Position numbers and translations under genes: made by a program
Part shown: positions 61,801 through 64,000 of the stretch, piece by piece
How positions within the stretch are numbered: the first letter of the stretch is position 1
Layout: every line of letters begins with the position of its first letter
From: Archegozetes longisetosus
Taxonomy: Eukaryota; Arthropoda; Arachnida; Sarcoptiformes; Trhypochthoniidae
DNA: 64,000 nucleotides
Direction: 5' to 3'
Assembly: GCA_018873245.2 (NCBI GenBank)
Contig: JAEMBT020000004.1
Coordinates: forward strand, 6,062,573 to 6,126,572
The notes under the pieces: model-generated
What the model saw: only the letters and a program-made list of their open reading frames with translations
The model's database searches: none
What the model was told of the DNA's origin: nothing

Positions 61801-62886
61801 TTCGTCTAATGAGAAACAAAAAGTGAAAGGTACTTGAAAAAATTTTGGTTTTCTCGAAGTAAAAAACTGATTTCTATAACTCTCTTGCCTTAAAAGATTT
61901 TGGTAATAAATTTATTATCAGAATCGAATTATTAATATCAGAAGATTTACTGCATTAAAGAAGCTCATTTCAAAAAATGTCTCTCAAATGACTCTGCAGT
62001 GATGAGTCTCTCAAAACGTTTTTCTCTTATCTAGCGGTCAGACCTCTAATGAACAGTTTGATTGGAATCGTTGCGTCTATTGTTATCGTTTGCATTTGTA
62101 TTGCAATTTTTATCAAAATCCGTTCATTTATTATCGGCGAACGCAGCGACGAATACTACAAGAACGAGTCACAAAAATCTCGTTTAAAATTGAAAAGTTG
62201 AGTCATTTTTCCGTTAACTTAGTTCTCACTCAAACTAAAATCTGTTTTATCTTTAGTCAAAGATGGTACCCAAGATTCCGATGGCGAGTAAGTATTATTT
62301 GAAAACTGAGGAACAATTGATTTTTTTAATTATCTGATCCAAAAGTTGATTATTTTTGTTAATTTTATATCCAAGCGATGAAACAGAAGAAAGAAATTTA
62401 ATGAAAGATGAAGAAAATACAGGTTTGTTAATATTAGAGTCTGGAAATGAAATAACTAAAAATTTCATTATTTAAGACACAAAAAGTGCTTTGAGTTCTT
62501 CGAATACAAGACTCAACTCTTTCAGACAACTCACTAATAGATTAAAGTTTACAAAATGCAAGACAGTCAGTCTTGAAGGAGACAAAAAATATGAAAGTGT
62601 AACCACTCCTAAGGTTGAGACCCGATTTTAAGTATAGCGACCATTTTTGAAATGCTGCTTCATATTTCTATCTGCATAACAGGTCACAAGAAAAATTGTA
62701 AAATTCGCCGAATTCGATGAGTTCTCTGAAGAGAAGAAACAGAATTCGAATGAAGTGCTGGAAGTTTCTGGAAATGAGAACACAAATGAGGAAAGTCAGA
62801 TTGAAGATAGTTCTGCAACTGATTCTGAACAGAAACCTGAAGCTGAGTCCACAAACTTTAACAAATTAGATGATAAGCATTCATAA
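58896..62886 (+). CDS. side: Sidestep-family immunoglobulin receptor (5 Ig + FN3 + TM)
   Basis: Thirteen exons: 58896-58953, 59144-59479, 59867-59977, 60035-60247, 60308-60604, 60794-61078, 61173-61466, 61530-61829, 62035-62196, 62257-62287, 62376-62422, 62477-62613, 62683-62886; 824 residues. Signal peptide (VLIIIFLHLFILT), then a V-set Ig with the Side signature LVLWYKHNSEQPFYKVDAR and LLQDEGQYRCRVDYKKSRT. Ig2-Ig5 follow (SRPAAQITWVIG and GKHLLCRAENQRMPNS match Side Ig3 closely), then one FN3, a membrane helix (LIGIVASIVIVCICIAIFI) and a ~130-residue charged cytoplasmic tail. Side proteins are ligands for Beat receptors in axon guidance and synaptic matching. Nearly all Ig exons start and end in phase 1. 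The tail exon at 62683 is inferred from phase and composition; without it the frame would end at 62630. Confidence 0.9.
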
Positions 62887-64000
62887 AACAATCGAGGGAC
62901 ATTGTATTCTTTGAAAAATATGATTCGCGAACCACTTTCCAGTTCGAAATCTTAGATCGATCGTTGAGAAAGATACTTCAATAGTGTAATTTCATTGGAA
63001 ATTCATATTTTTGTCGAGTTCGCGAGCAAAATGTTTGGACCTTCACTAAAAGTCCTCTTGAATGGCAAATATTTTATAAAGTTTATCATTAATTCCTATT
63101 CTATATTCATTGCATGTAAATAGAATGCTAACAACCCTCAGCAGTATTGTTGGAATTATAATGTTCCACGAGTAAGTTTATCCATTCAAAATTGTATAAA
63201 TTCATTCAAAGGCGTATTAAAAATGTTGAAGAAGTCAATAAAATGAATCATATTTTGCATATCAAGTGTTTAAACTAATTTTTTATTGCAGTTGTTCTTT
63301 AAAAGTGTTCGAATTCAATATAAGTACTAAAATTTGGACACAGATTAAATAGGTCTTAATTTGATTCAAATTACTCTTGAAGTTGTGCATAAAATTAGAG
63401 TTTACTTGCAGTTAATTTGATTTTAATGACAGCTTTGAAATAAAAACAATTGTCTTACTGAAAAGTCGTGTCGAAATTATACGCAAATCATACCAAAACA
63501 TCACTTATGCAAAAAGCATTAGTATCAAGTCCATGATACTAGTCCATTACCACTTAATAGGATTCAAATTTAATGGCTTAGTTGATTGAAAAAGTAATTT
63601 CTAACTTTTCGAAATAATATACTATCAAATCCAAAAGTTGTGTACTTTTTTACTTACGATATATGTGATAGTTTTTCATATTTGGTATATGAAAGACCTT
63701 TAAGATGTCTAATTAGGAAAATAAAGGATATTTCTTATTTAAAATGTGGTTTTTACTTATTTTAACTGTGACTCATCCTCTATTATGGCTCCTGTGTGTT
63801 GAGCAGCATTCAAGCCAGGAGAATTTGCTGGTCAATTTCACCAGAGTTGTTGAGTGACTTACATTTTTGTTAAAATTTTTCGCTCAATGCATAGAAAGTT
63901 TAGAGATGATAACAGTAGAGTAGAACGAGTATTAGACTAAACAAACCAATTTAAAAAAGCTAAGAGAGGAGTACAAGCCATTCAAAAGTTTTATCGAAAA
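62887..64000. other. 3' flank of the sidestep-like gene, no further gene seen
   Basis: 1.1 kb of A+T-rich DNA. AATAAAATG at 63237 and AATAAA motifs near 63440 and 63720 could serve as polyadenylation signals. No exon recognised. Confidence 0.45.

Overview
The window is nuclear DNA of a compact, strongly A+T-rich animal genome. Genes have many small exons, most introns are about 45-90 bp with GT...AG borders, and neighbours are tightly packed on both strands. The gene set (a Mig-2-like Rac GTPase, a sidestep-family receptor, a klingon-like GPI-anchored Ig/FN3 protein, 4EHP, and a conserved arthropod secreted protein family) points to an arthropod. The gene density and tiny introns make an acariform mite my best guess, but that is inference. 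The provided ORFs are mostly single exons, so I joined exons by hand using splice sites and reading phase. Every completed model below closes in phase, but none has transcript support.

Left part (1-16.8 kb): fragments of two unidentified genes; a secreted Cys-rich protein (-); a TBC1D24/Skywalker-like TBC+TLDc protein (+); an active-looking ubiquitin-specific protease with a RING-like insert (+); LCMT1 (-) and 4EHP/eIF4E2 (+) head to head with start codons 10 bp apart; MOSPD1/3 (+); selenoprotein T with an in-frame Sec TGA and a 3' SECIS (+); and the Rac-like GTPase Mtl (-).

Centre (18.7-36.1 kb): AMBRA1 (+), whose stop codon overlaps an ATG of the next gene, a DOCK6/7/8-type Rho-GEF (+) with a late frameshift; a TATDN1-like nuclease (-); prefoldin subunit 2 (-); then 3.4 kb without genes and the homeobox gene BARX (+), whose last intron carries a fold-back repeat element.

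Right part (37-64 kb): a klingon-like 3xIg+FN3 GPI-anchored protein (+) with a 4.5-kb first intron; long-chain acyl-CoA synthetase ACSL3/4 (+); GPS2 (-); a PX-SH3-RhoGAP of the ARHGAP32/33 (CdGAPr) type (+); an orphan exon (-); a small secreted Cys-rich protein (-); a degenerate alpha-L-fucosidase pseudogene (+); and a sidestep-family Ig receptor (+).

Functional themes recur: Rac/Cdc42 signalling (Mtl, DOCK, ARHGAP32/33), neural cell-surface adhesion (klingon-like, sidestep-like) and autophagy or ubiquitin (AMBRA1, USP). The mix is otherwise housekeeping, and I see no operon or dedicated pathway cluster. The most unusual features are the AMBRA1/DOCK overlap, the RING-like insert in the USP, the head-to-head LCMT1/4EHP pair and the DOCK frameshift.
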